From Paraphaeosphaeria minitans (Eukaryota > Ascomycota > Dothideomycetes > Pleosporales > Didymosphaeriaceae), in contig WJXW01000017.1 in assembly GCA_015832175.1 (NCBI GenBank), forward strand, positions 124,001 through 188,000: DNA of 64,000 bases, given 5' to 3'. The notes beneath the pieces are model-generated. The model saw only the letters and a program-made list of their open reading frames with translations. It made no database searches and was not told the origin of the DNA. The position numbers and the translations under genes were made by a program. Positions within the stretch are counted from its first letter, which is position 1. Each line of letters begins with the position of its first letter. Positions 20,868 to 33,800 of the stretch are shown piece by piece.

Positions 20868-21960
20868 TTAAATTCTAGGTCTTCTAGAAAAGAGTCGTTT
20901 AAAAGAACAGAGAAACGTAACAAAGTCTAGAATAACCCACTAATAGATGCCTCTAATATCGCTAAGTTAGTAGAACAACTGCAGAACTTAATTACCGCTA
21001 GAGACGAAGACCGCTCTACCATATAAACACTATAACTCTAGAATAAAGAGCTACGCGAGCTCTTTATACGCTAATAGGCCCACGCTAGCACTACCCTAGG
21101 CCTGTCCACCTCTACTATAGGGGGCGGATCCCTATTTACTAGTATAGACTAGCTAATCCCGTAGCGTAAACTGCTCCTAAGCCTAACTAAGTTTAGGGGC
21201 TTAAAAACACAATTTAGGGCCTAGAAGGTCACAATAGATTATAAGCTCTAGGCTAATAAGCAGTTTATTAGCTCCCCCTAAAAAGAATAGGCGCTAATAT
21301 AGGACTGCCTAGATAATAGTCCTTAGGACACAGTAGCGGCCTTCTACTAAACTAGGGGGGCGGACAGCCAGTTTAACCTATAGACATTTATACAGTACCT
21401 TACCTTTATGTACGCTAACTAACACGCCTAGCAAAAGGCCAAAGCACGCCTTAATATAATTAGGTAGGGCCCTAGGGAGAGTTTCTCTAACTTTTACGTC
21501 CGCTTTAAACAGACCTTAGTAGAGGCAAGTAGTAGCTAGTAGGGTAACACTAAGAAACTGCGCAAGTTACGCCGCGCAATCTAGCGTAATATCTACATAG
21601 TTGCCCTTAACTGCAACGTTCCTAAAGGGGACTACAACGCGGCTATTACTAGGTTTTCACAAATCGCGGCGGACCTTAAAATAGAGGCCCTAGAAGACAA
21701 GCTCACTACTTAAGCTACCTCCTATAAGGGTGGCTGGCCCCCTCCTAAGAACAGCGATAGCAACGTCTATATAACTCCTATAGCGGCTTTAACCTTAACC
21801 TGGCCCTAAGCTAGTGGAGAGGTGGGCAAGTAGCACCTAAACTAGATACCTAAATATATTTTCTAGTAACGCTAGGACGTAGGCGTGTACACTTACTGCA
21901 GTAAGCCTAACTATATAGCTAGAGCCTACCCTAATACAGTTTTACTCTAGGCAATCGCGA
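20868..21960 (+). pseudogene. RIP-broken gag of E1
   Basis: Readable gag text includes RESFSNFYVRFKQTLVEAS (about 21475-21530), NIYIVALNCNVPKGDYNAA (about 21590-21645) and a zinc-knuckle relic YCSKPNYIARAYP near 21895-21933. Stops replace Gln and Trp codons throughout. Confidence 0.8.
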
Positions 21961-22129
21961 TCTAACCTTAGTATAATAAGATAAGCATCTAGTTAGGAAA
22001 AGAATAGCCCTTAGTCTAGCGCTAATGTAGGGGCTAAGCGCAACAGTATTAATAGAGGTATAATTAGGGCGAGCTGCGATAGTTAGAGTGGCCAGGGCTA
22101 GGGCAGGCATAAATAGGCCCACCCCTACC

Positions 22130-25100
22130 CTCCACGTCTTCCTTAATAGTACACAGTATGTAGAGGCCCTAATTAATATAGGGTGTGAATACTTCGCGGT
22201 AATTAGCCCTAGGCTAGCAGATTTGCTCTCGCTACAGCGTATTATAATCCTAGCCTAGGAGCTAGAATAGGCTGCTAGGTTATTACTATAGACTCTTATT
22301 ATAGAGATGGCGGTAGTGCCTTATAATATATCTAGGTGGTAACAGACCCTTTACGCTTATATAATCCCTAACCTCCACTAGAATATAATCCTAGGGGCCC
22401 CCTAGCTAGCTAAGTCTAGGGCAGTAGTAGATGTCTATAGTAGCAAAATTATAATTAGCGCGACTAGGGGTCTCGTCGCTCTTAACACCTAGGCGGTAGA
22501 GAGGCAGGGCCTCCTCACCACACTAGTGAATAAGGAGGACGACGCGACACCCTTTAATACTCTAGATAAAGACTAGGAAGGGGTATTCCTAACTTTACTT
22601 TAGGACATTACCTAGATACTTACAATAACGCTTCCTCGCATAGTAGGACCTCTACCCCCCTATAACGTGGCGGGGCTAGGCCTTACTAAAGATAGCAGAA
22701 CTCTCCCCTTAGAACTAGCGAAGTACACCGCTATCTTTAATAAGACTAAGGCGTCTAGCCTCCTGCTGCACTAGGGCATGTTAGACCACTATATCTGCCT
22801 AAGGCAGACCCTAAGCGGCTCCCTTTTAAGACTACCCTAGGGCCCACTATATAGCATGTCTAGAGATTAGCTAGCGGAACTCTAGCGCTAACTTACAGAA
22901 CTTATAGACAAGGGCTGGATATAAGCTAGCTCCTCTTTAGTAGGTGCTCTAGTCCTTCTAGCCCCAAAGCCTAGGGGGAAATGGCGCCTATACGTTAACT
23001 ATTAGAAGATTAACGCAATCTCTAAGCTAGATTAGTACCCCCTCCTACTTATTAAAAAGACACTGCGCACCTTCTCTTAGGCTACTTAGTTTATAAAGGT
23101 AGATATCTGCGCTACTTTCTATAAGCTGTAAGTTGTAGAGGGGGAAGAACACTATACTACGTTCTATACCTAGTTTAGCCTCTTTAAGTGGTTAGTAGTC
23201 CTATTTAGACTAACTAGGGCACCTGCTATATTCTAGCGCTATATTAATGGCGCTTTAAAGGATACCCTAGGCGATATATATATAGCTTACCTAGATAATG
23301 TCCTCATCTATACAATAGGGCCCCTACGCCAACACTAGGACTATGTGCGATAAGTGCTAGGACTCCTATAGAAAGCTAGACTATATGTGGACCTAGGGAA
23401 ATATAAATTCGCGATAATAGAGGTTAGGTACCTAGGGTATCTTATTACAGCGGGTAAGGCTATTTGCCCTAATCTAGTAAAGATATAAGCGATTAATTAA
23501 TAGAACGCCCCTTCTATAGTGTGTGTGGTCTACTACTTTATTAGCTTTGCTAACTTCTATTACAACTTTCTCCTCTAATTCTCTAAGTAGGCCGCACCCC
23601 TATATACCCTTACTAAGAAAGGGGTCCTGTTTTAATAGGGCCCTAGGGAACAAGAGGCCTTTTAGGCCCTAAAGGACATATTTGTACAGGGCCCTATCCT
23701 AGCGCTCTAGGACCTAGAGCGCGACACGCTAGTAGAGGCAGACTACTTAGGCAGCGCCACTAGGGCCTATCTCTCCTAACGTATTAAGGGGATCTGGCAC
23801 CTTATAGCCTACTACTCTACAGCCCTAACACCAGCCTAGTGGAACTACACTATTTACAACAAGGAGCTGCTTACAATTGTGTAGGCCCTATAGGTATAGA
23901 GACTAGAGCTAATAGGAGTAGCGCGCCCCTTTAAGATTCTAATAGACTATAAGAACCTTAAATACTTCACAAAGATCTGAGAATTAAGCGAGCGCTAGCA
24001 CTAGTGGTTAAAGTTACTTTCTACTTTTCGCTTCCACCTCCGCTACCAGCCTGGATCCTAGGCAGCCAGACCAGACGCACTAAGCCAGCGTGAGCAGGAT
24101 ATAGCCTAGCAGATAAGAATAAACGCCCCGCTAATAGTGCCTAGGACTATTCAGACTGCCCTAGTGTAGACGCGATCTTTAACAGCGCTAGTAGGGGCTT
24201 AGATCTTTACTAACACGCATCTATAGGCACTCTAGGACACAGCTATAGCAGAGTTCCCCCCCTACTATATTAGGCTTAAGGCGGTGCGCTATAGTAACTA
24301 TATATTCCCTATAGTAGCTGCCACCTCTTAATAAATTAGGGACTGTATAATTAGTGCGTATAGGTCCCTCCTATAGTGCGGAGTCCTTTAGGTTCTAGCT
24401 TAGAAACCTCTTACTACTGCTATTATACAGCGTGCACATAAGTCTCTAGTTACAGGCTATTCTAAGAAGAACTCTATGTTTGCGATTATCCGCTAGGACT
24501 ACTACTAGGACAATATGTCTAAAGACGTCGCCTAATTTATACATAATTACTACTGCGCAGAAGCGTATACAGACTAGCAGAAGTAGTAAGGTCTCTTATA
24601 GCCACTCCTAATTACGGACTAGTACTAGGCGTAACTCTTAATAGATTTTATAGTAGACCTTCCCTAGGCCTCTATAGTAGCACTGCGATACCTGCTTATA
24701 ATTACTAATAGGCTGTTAAAGTATATATAACTAGAAGCTATAACTTCTATAATAGCAGAGCACTGTGCAGCCCGCTTCTATAATATATAGTAGTGGTTCT
24801 ATAGCTTCTCTACCTTACTAATTACAGACAGAGGCTTAGACTGGCTAGGGAAGTTCTAGACTACGCTATGTAAATTAACTGGAATAAAATAACTCCTCTC
24901 TACAGTATACTACCCCCAGACTAACGGCGGCATAAAAAGGGTGAACTAGGAGGTACTCTTAGTCCTCTGCATTATAGTTAACTTTAAATAGATAGACTGG
25001 CTAGACTGCCTCCTAGCCTACTAGCTTATATTAAATAATAAAGTATCTACTACTATAGGCCTAAGCCTAAACCTTCTACTAAATAGATACTACGTTAATC

Positions 25101-25750
25101 TCCTTAAAAGAATCCCCTTACTAGCAGAGTCTACCTACACCCCCGCTAGGAGGGCAAAGCACTTCCTAGACTACCTTAAGAGAGGGACGGCTTTGGCCTA
25201 GGCCACTATTGCCTACAGACAGCAGTGCACTATAGAGGCTACAAACTGCACTTACCGCCCTATAGAGCGATTCCAAGTTAGAGATAAGGTATAGTTCTCG
25301 CTATATAATATAAAAACTAACTAGCTAAAAAAGAAACTTAACTAGCTTAAGGTTAAATATACTATAATAGCTATACTATCCCTACTTATAGTAACGCTAG
25401 ACCTGCCTAGTAATCTCTATAAGACTATCTACGTTAACCTCTTTAAGCGAGCGGCGGACAATCCCCTACCTAGTTAGACCTAGGCTAACGCCCAGCCAGG
25501 CCTAGCCTTAGAGCTAGAAGAAGCGGACCTAGACCTACGTAAATAGGAAGTAGAGGAGGTCCTACGCATTAAGAACACCTAGGGAAAACAACAATAGGCG
25601 CTAGTAAAGTGGACTAGGTAGGTATTACTAACTTAGGTACTAGTTAAAAACATTATAAACACTACAGCTCTAGACCGCTTTAAGGCCGCCTAGGGGGACT
25701 ACAGGCACAATAATAGTCCTATCTAGCCTATAGGGAAGAACACATAAATA
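22130..25750 (+). pseudogene. RIP-broken pol of E1 (PR-RT-RH-IN-chromodomain)
   Basis: Protease-like ALIDIGCEYFAVIS lies near 22155-22205. Reverse transcriptase has LAPKPRGKWRLYVNY (22960-23005), then AYLDNVLIY at 23284-23310 (from YLDD; D to N is a G-to-A change). RNase H has VEADYLGSATRAYLSQR near 23735. Integrase has ITDRGLDWLGKF near 24820 and YYPQTNGGIKRVNQEV near 24905. The chromodomain-like end EVEEVLRIKNTQGKQQQALV is at about 25545-25605. Chromodomains steer such elements to heterochromatin (family knowledge). Confidence 0.88.
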
Positions 25751-25929
25751 TTATAAGGGAAGCTATAATAGGTATTTAAGAATTCATTCCCCCACTAACC
25801 TAGTAGAGGCGCTATCTATCCAAAAACTACTAAAGGCTATTAGCCCTAGGGTCGCTATGACTAAAGCGGCACCAAAGTAACACTAGGTAGGAACAAAAAG
25901 GGGCTATAACAACTGCATTACTCTTCGCA

Positions 25930-27212
25930 CTAGTGGCAGCGGCACCTAGGAGGGTGCACTAAGCTAGCCCTAGACAAAGGCTTAGGCAGAGTTACTCTAT
26001 AAGACTCTTAATATAGGTTAAAGGGTATACGCTGTTAGGCTAGGGCTGCTAGAAGGGCGGGGTAGCGTTGGCCAGGAGCCGTCCTAAGTCGCTCTGTAAT
26101 AGTGGCGAGTAGGTTAGTAGTTTACGCTTAGGTCTAGGTTATCTTATCTAGGCGCCAGCCTATACTCTCCTTAAATCGCTAGATGTGATTCTCTATATTA
26201 TTTATCTACCCTGCTACATTGTTAGCTAACGCCACTAAATTCCAATTATAGTCACCGCTACGCTAGGCCAGAGTTATCTAGAGCGAAGGTGCCACTAGGG
26301 CCATGTCTATACTAGGGGGGGCGACCACTATTCTATTGCCACGCTAAAGTAGGGGCACAGCGAGGGAGCCTAGCTCCTAGATTAGGCTAGAGTTCTTAAG
26401 CGCCAAGTTTAGGTACCGCTTATACTACTAAGCCAAGCGGTAGAACTTCGCTGTAAAAGTAGGTAGCGTTCTAGTTGTGGGCTTCTAGGGGTTAGTGCTA
26501 TACGTTCTAGGATTATAGATGTGTGAATTGCTATTAACCTAGCCTTACTCTACGTATTTAATCTAGAGGCGCAGAGCCCACCTTAGGCCTAGGTTATTAG
26601 CAAAGGGGGCGGAATCGTACTAGCAGGTGGCCTTAGTGCGATAGTAGGCGCTATAGGAGTGGCCCTAAAATGGTTAATAGCTATACAAACATTAATAATA
26701 GCCTAGAATGCGAGGCCGTAAACTTACTCTACGTGCCTAAGCTACCTTAGGCGCCTAATATATTTAATACACATAAGGCCTATATTAGGGTTGGCCAGCT
26801 CTTTGTCTAAACTGTCTCCTTAAAGGACTGCGCTCTTAGCAACGCAGAGCCACTTTAAAGTACAGGTAAGGGTAATAGGGTTAGGGCGATTAGCTAGTAC
26901 ACGCCTCTTAGAGGTCATAAAGGGGCAAAGGTAATTACTGCTATTAGGCTACTACGTAGGCGTGTTAAGGCTCTAGAGAATCTCTTCTACCTTAGCGTTA
27001 TTAATCTCCTCCTTAGTGTGCGCATGGCTAGGCTTAGTAAGGCGCTAGTTTAGGTCTAAAGGGTTATCGCTACTGCTACTACTAGAACTAAAGAGATCCG
27101 CCAAGGCGGCGCTACCTTAGAGGCTGTTATTAATAATATTAACATTAGCCGCGGCCGCGAATAGAACGCTAAAAAAAAGGGCTAGGAGGCTAATAAGAGC
27201 ACAGGGGCGCAT
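25930..27212 (-). pseudogene. Antisense gene in the 3' region of E1: predicted secreted/coiled-coil protein
   Basis: On the strand opposite to the element, an ATG at 27212 opens a clear signal peptide (MRPCALISLLALFFSVLFAAA, in 21 residues with the Met: basic start, 16 hydrophobic residues, small-residue cleavage region). The frame continues for about 250 codons with only TAG/TAA stops that fit CAG, CAA or TGG. A second frame then carries FYRLA, YLNLALKNSSLI and a coiled-coil-like ANNVAG*INNIENHI*RF to a stop near 25930. A GTGGGC donor and a CCTAG acceptor between the frames could be an intron. About 200 bp of CT-rich DNA precede the ATG, as in fungal promoters. E2 keeps the same frames. Family unknown to me. 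Confidence 0.6.
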
Positions 27213-27618
27213 GGCGTAGAAACAGGGGGAACTAGATTAGCGCCAGAAGGAAACGGGGACAGAGGTGGTCGCAGATAGTTAAGGAAGTTAGAATAGGCGC
27301 AGGTTAGGGTTAGTATGAGAAAGAAAGAGTGGAGAAGGAAAGAGGGAAGGCAAAGCAACGTAGACATAAGGAGACTATAATAGTAACGCACTGCTAAGGC
27401 AATAAACACATAATAATCACATTAGAAAGGGTAGGAGCGCCGTCCTATCGCCTTACAATAATAAGGTAAATAAACAAACTACCTAATAAAGGCCCTCGCC
27501 CTAAGGCTACCTTAGGGCCGCCTCTATACTACTACCTTGCTATAGCACAATACTCTTAAGATCTCTAAAGCTTACCTTGTAACTATAAGACGTTTTAAAC
27601 TAAGTAAGGTCCAGGGTA

Positions 27619-27810
27619 TGTAATAGGCTAGGGCATAGCCCCAGCCTTTGGAAGGATCTTAAGGAAAGGAACCACCCTAAAGAAGTGGACTTACTAAGGA
27701 AAACTCTTCTTATAAGCGGCACACCCCCCTATAGAGACTTAATACCTAGAATTCATCCTTTATATTTGGCACTTACAGTTCTGTTTATTCTCTAAGGCTA
27801 GCCCATAACA
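27619..27810 (+). repeat. 3' LTR of E1
   Basis: TGTAATAGGCTAGGGC start, GCCCATAACA end, then TSD AACAC. Confidence 0.95.
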
Positions 27811-27815
27811 AACAC

Positions 27816-30429
27816 TTACTATAGGGTTACTCTATTAGTGTATACCTTAGCAATAAAGAGGTAGAAGATAGAGAAGATAAGTAGGAAATTAGTTAAGTAG
27901 AATTAATTAGATAATAAGTGTAAGAACGTTAGGTAATAGTAGCTAGGTAATTAGGAATTGCCTACACTATATATAAGAAGGTAGTAGATAAAGTTTAGCC
28001 TATAGATAACCTAAGAGGAGACCGCCTATTAGAGGTAGAGAGATTAGATTAGAGAGAAAGAGCTATTAAATAATAATAAGCTATAATAGCTTTTTAGGGA
28101 CTTTAACTAGATGTATATTTAGAAATGTTTAAACCTAGATATATAGATTTTAGAAGGGGGCACTAATTAACACCTAAACAACTAAAGGAGATAAATGTTA
28201 GAGACTAGCTAAAACCTACAGAAATTTTACTTATCTATAAGCTAATATTCTATTAGGAGGCAGCTTTAGCCTAGGAATTTAGTGAGATAATAACTATTAG
28301 TAAGGATATTATACCTCTATACTAGATTTAGACTATTCTATATAAAGTCTAGTAGGTAAGAGGCTTTAACTACCTAAAAAAGCTAGTGCCTATAGTACAC
28401 TAGATAATTTTAGATTAGATTAACTAAAAAGTCCTTAAAATATGTGATAGCTAATATTAAAACCCCTAGTTCCTAGTACTAAAGAAAGACAAAGGGTACT
28501 AATTAATTAATAACGCCTAGTTCTATAATAAGGTTTTAGAAAGAAATGCTAATCTCCCACCCTTAGCTAATAAGTTTTTAGAGAGGATTAGAGGTAGAGT
28601 AATCTACTCTCTATTTAATCTATTTTTAGGGTTTAACTAGATACTGCTCTATACAGCCTTAAGAGATATAATAGCTTTCTAGATACCTATAGGCCTAGTA
28701 AGGCACTGTACACTGCTATAAGGTGTAACAAATTCACTAGGAGTTTTCTAGAGAGCTATGTTAACGATTCTTTAGAGGTATTTCCCTAATACTTTACCCT
28801 TTATTAATAATATTGTATTAGCAGGACTAAAGTTAACCTATAAGGATAAAGAAGCCCTTCCTAGGGTATACTAATTTGTGCTTAAACATATTATGTAGCT
28901 AGATAGGGTACTTGCTAACCTAGAGAGGGCCTATACTACTATATTAGAAACAAAATCCTTCTAGGGAGTAAACTAAATAGAAATTATAGGATATAAGGTA
29001 TCGCCTAATAGCTAATTGCCCTAAGACAAGAAAGTGGCTAAGATTCTGTACTAGAAAGAATACACAAATTAAGGAGAAGTCTAATAGTTTATTAGGATTT
29101 ATACTTACTATTACTAATGAATCTTCTACTTTTCTATTAAAGTAAAACCTTTGTATATACTTACTAGGAAAGGCTAAGAGTAGAAGTAGGGAGATTTTAA
29201 GCGCTAATTAATAAATATCCTAAAAGAGAGTATTACTACTGCACTAGTTCTAATAACTCTTAATTATAAATTAGGAAGGCAGATCTTTGTCTGTATAGAC
29301 GTAAGTTTATAAGGAGGAGGAGCCTGTATTAAGTAAGTAGAAGAGGATAGGAAGCGCCACCTAGTACAGTTTAAAAATACACTATAATCTAAAGCAGAAT
29401 TAAGGTGGCACTTAACTAAGCTTAAATGCAAAGTAGTAGTATAGGCACTAAAGAAGTTTACGCTATACCTATATAGGACCTAATTTATTATTAAAATAGA
29501 TGCGGCTACTCTAATTTCACAGCTTAACTAGTCTTCTACTAACCTCCCTAGATTAGTAATAAACTAATAGCTAAGTATAATACTGCTATAGAACTTTAAA
29601 ATTGTCTATAGGCTAGGAAAACAAAATATTATTACTAATAGATTGTTAAGGTATCCCTAACTAAAAGGATAGATAGCGCCAGAAGAATTAGAAGAAGACC
29701 TAGGTCCCTTTATAGACTATATAGTAGAGAAGCATAATAATAGCTTAGTGTTTACTTTATAAGAGGCCTAGATCCTTAGTAAAGACTTTTTAGAAGAATT
29801 AGAAGAGATAGCAAGGTTCTTACTATTTAGAAAAAGACCTAATAGGCTAATACCCTAGAAAAGCTGCCTTTTGTAGACAAAGAAAGCCTAAACCTTTTTT
29901 ATAAAAGCGAACTTACTATTTAAAAAGTTAACCCTAAATCTTACTATCTAAAGGGTAATTAATAACCTAGATGTTTAAAAGGCACTTATTTAGGAGGTCT
30001 ACTAGCACCTCTACTATAAAGGAATCTAGGCTATAAATACTGTAATCTAGTCTTAGTTCTAGTAAGAGGGCTAGTTTAAGATAATTTAAACTAAGCTAAA
30101 GAAATATACTATCTATACTACTAAATAAGGTAATTAGATAGAGATAAGCCTTAAGATTAGTAACCCTAGGACCTTATTTAAACAATAGACTATTAATATC
30201 ACCTATATGCCTATAAGTAAGTATTAGAAATCCTTCCTTATTATTACTAGGGAATACGCCTTAGGATAGCCTAAAGCTAGAGCGCTTATTAGAGTAGATT
30301 TAGAAAGTGTTATAAAGTTCCTCTATAAGGATATTATCTATAGGTAGGGGGTGTTTCCTTAACTAAGCGTAGATAGGGGGCCTAAAAATAAATTAGTAGT
30401 TAAAGCACTAGCTAAACACTATAAGATAT
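27816..30429 (+). pseudogene. RIP-broken reverse transcriptase, RNase H and integrase start of H
   Basis: The reading continues the protein broken by E1. Reverse transcriptase: KKDKGY*LINNA (about 28480-28515), ANLPPLANKFLERIRGRV (about 28550-28605), and FINNIVLAG near 28797-28828, which stands where fungal Gypsy elements have F-L-D-D-I. RNase H starts near 29290 (FVCIDVSL*GGG), with SKAELRWHLTKLKCK near 29390-29435. Integrase starts near 29950 and stops at 30429 where F entered (TSD GATAT). Confidence 0.82.
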
Positions 30430-30853
30430 TATTAGGATCCTAGAATCCACATAGGCAGACAGGCTGCTTATAACGCGCGTAGGCTCCAAACCCCGCTAAA
30501 GGATTATGTAATGTCCCACAATGTCCCACATGCCAAGCCATAGAACATTAGGATCACGTGACTAAGTTATGTGACTATACTATGGGATTCCCACGCGTCT
30601 CACGCATAGGACCCATAAGACATTATAGGATCTATAGAACAAAGTAGCTATATAAGAACGCGAGAATAAGCTTCTTATACTTATGTTTAATCTATTTATT
30701 AATCTATTGTTTAGATTCTAGTAGACTAAATTATTAACTTATTACACTTTGTAAAATACTATTATATTAATAAGACTTTTTACCTTCTGTAAGTACTCCT
30801 GCCTAAGAACTAACTTTAACCCTTTAGGACTAGCTACCCTCTTAGATTTAATA
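30430..30853 (+). repeat. 5' LTR of F
   Basis: TATTAGGATCCTAG start (TG ends damaged by RIP), GATTTAATA end. TATA-like GCTATATAAGAACG near 30649-30662. From 30676 on, its last 178 bp match the G and K LTRs. Confidence 0.94.
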
Positions 30854-30879
30854 TCTTAAACACCCTTAACATAAGTACT

Positions 30880-33800
30880 TTACAAACCCCTACCTCTTCT
30901 ACAGCTTTAGGTGCTGCTAAGATTACTTCTATAAAGGATAGTAGTAAGGCGTATAAACCTAATCTCTACTTTAGCAAACAATCTTAAACTAACGTCTAGA
31001 TTCTTTAGTTAGACCTTTACTTCTTTAACTTAAATAAACCCCTTAAAGATAAAAAGAAGGTTATCTTCGCAGTAATATATATGTAAGGAGATACAGGATT
31101 ATAGATCTATCCTTACCTCAAAAAGTACCTAAGAATAGACCATAACAACAATAATAATGATTACGTAAACAAGTACGCTAATATAGTTAATATTATTAAA
31201 GATTATAACAACTTTAAGAAATGCCTTAAATAACTCTTTAGGATTACTAATAAGGACTCTATTGTAAAGGTAAAGATTTAGACTATAATTTAGAAATAAT
31301 TAGTAGCTAAGTATATAGCTAAGTTTTATAAATACGCTGTGCAACTTAACTAGGATAATAAGTCTCTTTAGGACATGTATAAATAAGAACTTAAATAGAA
31401 ACTATGTGAGGAACTCTTGCGTAGTAGTACACAAATTGCTAACTTTAAAGAGCTATATAAAGAAACTATTAGGATTAATAAAGAGTGGTTTTTACTGTAA
31501 TAGGAGCTCTACTAAAACCCTAGAGTGATAAGCTTTAGACAACTAGTAAAAATAGTTTATAAAAACCCTATTAGAATTGTCTAAAAGCAATAGCTAAGAA
31601 ACTACTAGAAATACAAACTAATAGAAGATGTCTAGTTTAACTACATAGGTAAAGGAAAAGAAAGAAAGATAGGCTCTAAGTAGCCTAATAAACGCGTCTC
31701 TAATAGAAGTTAATAACTAATAACTAAGACCTATAAATGCTTTATATATAGCAAACTAGGCTATATAGCTAGGAACTGTAGATTAAAGAACAAAGTCTAT
31801 TAAACTAAGTTAAATATACTAACTATTAAGGACTAAGAACCTAATAAAGAATAAGAAGTTATTACAACGCTATTTAGTTACTAACGCGTTACGCTAGAGT
31901 AAAGTAAGCGATTAGATTTACCTAACTTATAACTATACAAAGATCTAGAAGACAACTCTAACGTATACCACAACGTAGAAGACGTAGAAGAGATACTAAG
32001 ATTTTCTACTCCTTACCTATAAAGTAGGCAGAAAGAAGATAACCCTATGTTACCTAAGTATAAACTAAATGTTTAGGACTATATAGAACCCTACTAGGCA
32101 CTAAAAGGAATGTAACCCTACAAAAATAAAAAGTTAGACTACGTACTAAAGTACTATCTAGACTACTAAAATCCTACACACTAATTCTATATATAGACGC
32201 ATTGCGAAGAACCAATATATATATAACACAAGACAGAGAAAGAGGAGAATAAGAAATAACCTAGAAAGAAACTACGCTGTAGATAGATATAGATAGACTA
32301 CTCTATCGCAGCTTATAATAAACACCTCTAGGATAAATAATAAGTAAAATACTTTTCTTACCTTACGCTAAAGGGTAACAAATACTATAATATGCTTATT
32401 AACAAAGACTATATGTAACTATACTAGTACACGTATCTAAACTAAGACTATAAATACTACTATATAGCTAAACACTTAGACAGCTTTGTAAACTACCCTA
32501 CGTAAAAAGTAATAATAGAGCTACTAATTTAACTAGTACATAGGAATAGTAAAGACTATAAGAGGAAAAACAGAAGAACATCCTTATAGGAACAAGAAGA
32601 TAATCTATATAAGCCACGTACTTAAGAATAATAATAGAAGTGGATGCTTAGAAACGTATACTAGGCACTAGAACTTAACTATAACCTATATAAACAAATG
32701 TCTTTTTTAGGCCTAAATTTAAATAAGAAAACGCCTTTATTAAATTAAATACTATAGTAAGCATAGTATTAGTTAAGCTACTAGTATAGCTTAAAGGAAT
32801 ATAGGCTTAAGCTCTTATAGACTTAGGAGTAGAAAGAAACTTTATATCTTATTAGATAGTAAGACAAGTAGGACTTATAATATTAGAGAAAGAAGTACTC
32901 TATATTGTCTATGTCGTAAATAGATCCCTAATGCCTAAGACACCTTAAATATACTAGGAGGTCACTACCACAATAATAGTCTAAGGATATAGAGAGGAAC
33001 TTACTTTAGATGTCTTACTAGAATCTAAGTATAAGTTAGTTTTAGGATTACTTTAGTTAATAATACACAACCTACAGATTAACTAAGGTATAAAGAAAAT
33101 ATTGTTTAAACGCTATAATTATATATTATAAGTAAAGCCTATGCATTAACTAAAAATAATAGTAGATAAGGGAGTTATTAACAATATAATACTATAATAG
33201 ATAGTTAAAAAACAGAAACACACTTTAATAGATGCTAGTAGGAACTACTAGGTTAAGAAGTGTAAGAAGGAGGACAATAGCACACTCCTTACCTTACTAA
33301 GAGAGTATAGGAAATAGACATACATATTTATAGAAAAGGAAGGAAAAGCAAATCTACTAGAATATTAACCCTAGGATCTTATAATAGACCTAGAAGAGGG
33401 GAAGACGCTACCCTTTAGACTACTATATAGTAAGATAGGAGAAGAACTCCTTAAAAAACGTAATTTTATTAAGACAAACCTTAAGAAAGGATATATATAA
33501 CTATTAAAGTTACTAGTAGTAAGCCCTTTTATGTTTATTAAGAAAAAGGATAGATTAGACAGACTATGCGTTAACTACTAATAACTTAATAATATAATAA
33601 TAAAGAACTAATATCTACTACTAAATATTATAGAGCTACGAGATTAACTATCTTAAGCTGAGATATTTATAATAATAGATCTAAGAGACGGTTACCACCT
33701 TATATAAATTAAAAAGGGTAAAGAATAGAAAACAGCGTTTTAATCACGCTATAGACTATTTAAATATAAAGTTATACCTTTTAGACTTACAAACGCACCA

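Larger units (their letters stand above)
20676..27810 (+). mobile_element. Chromovirus E1, structurally complete Gypsy element of 7135 bp
   Basis: LTRs 20676-20867 and 27619-27810 (192 bp each), TSD AACAC (20671-20675 and 27811-27815). The internal order is gag, protease, reverse transcriptase, RNase H, integrase, chromodomain, then 1.9 kb holding an antisense gene. It is inserted in H between protease and reverse transcriptase. RIP is milder here than in its host H. Confidence 0.95.

Noticed and set aside
27182..27409. 75-codon minus-strand frame upstream of the E1 antisense start
   Set aside because: Though open in both E copies, it is a C/T-rich stretch that yields Leu/Phe/Ser by composition. 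I read it as promoter or leader of the antisense gene, not as a separate gene.
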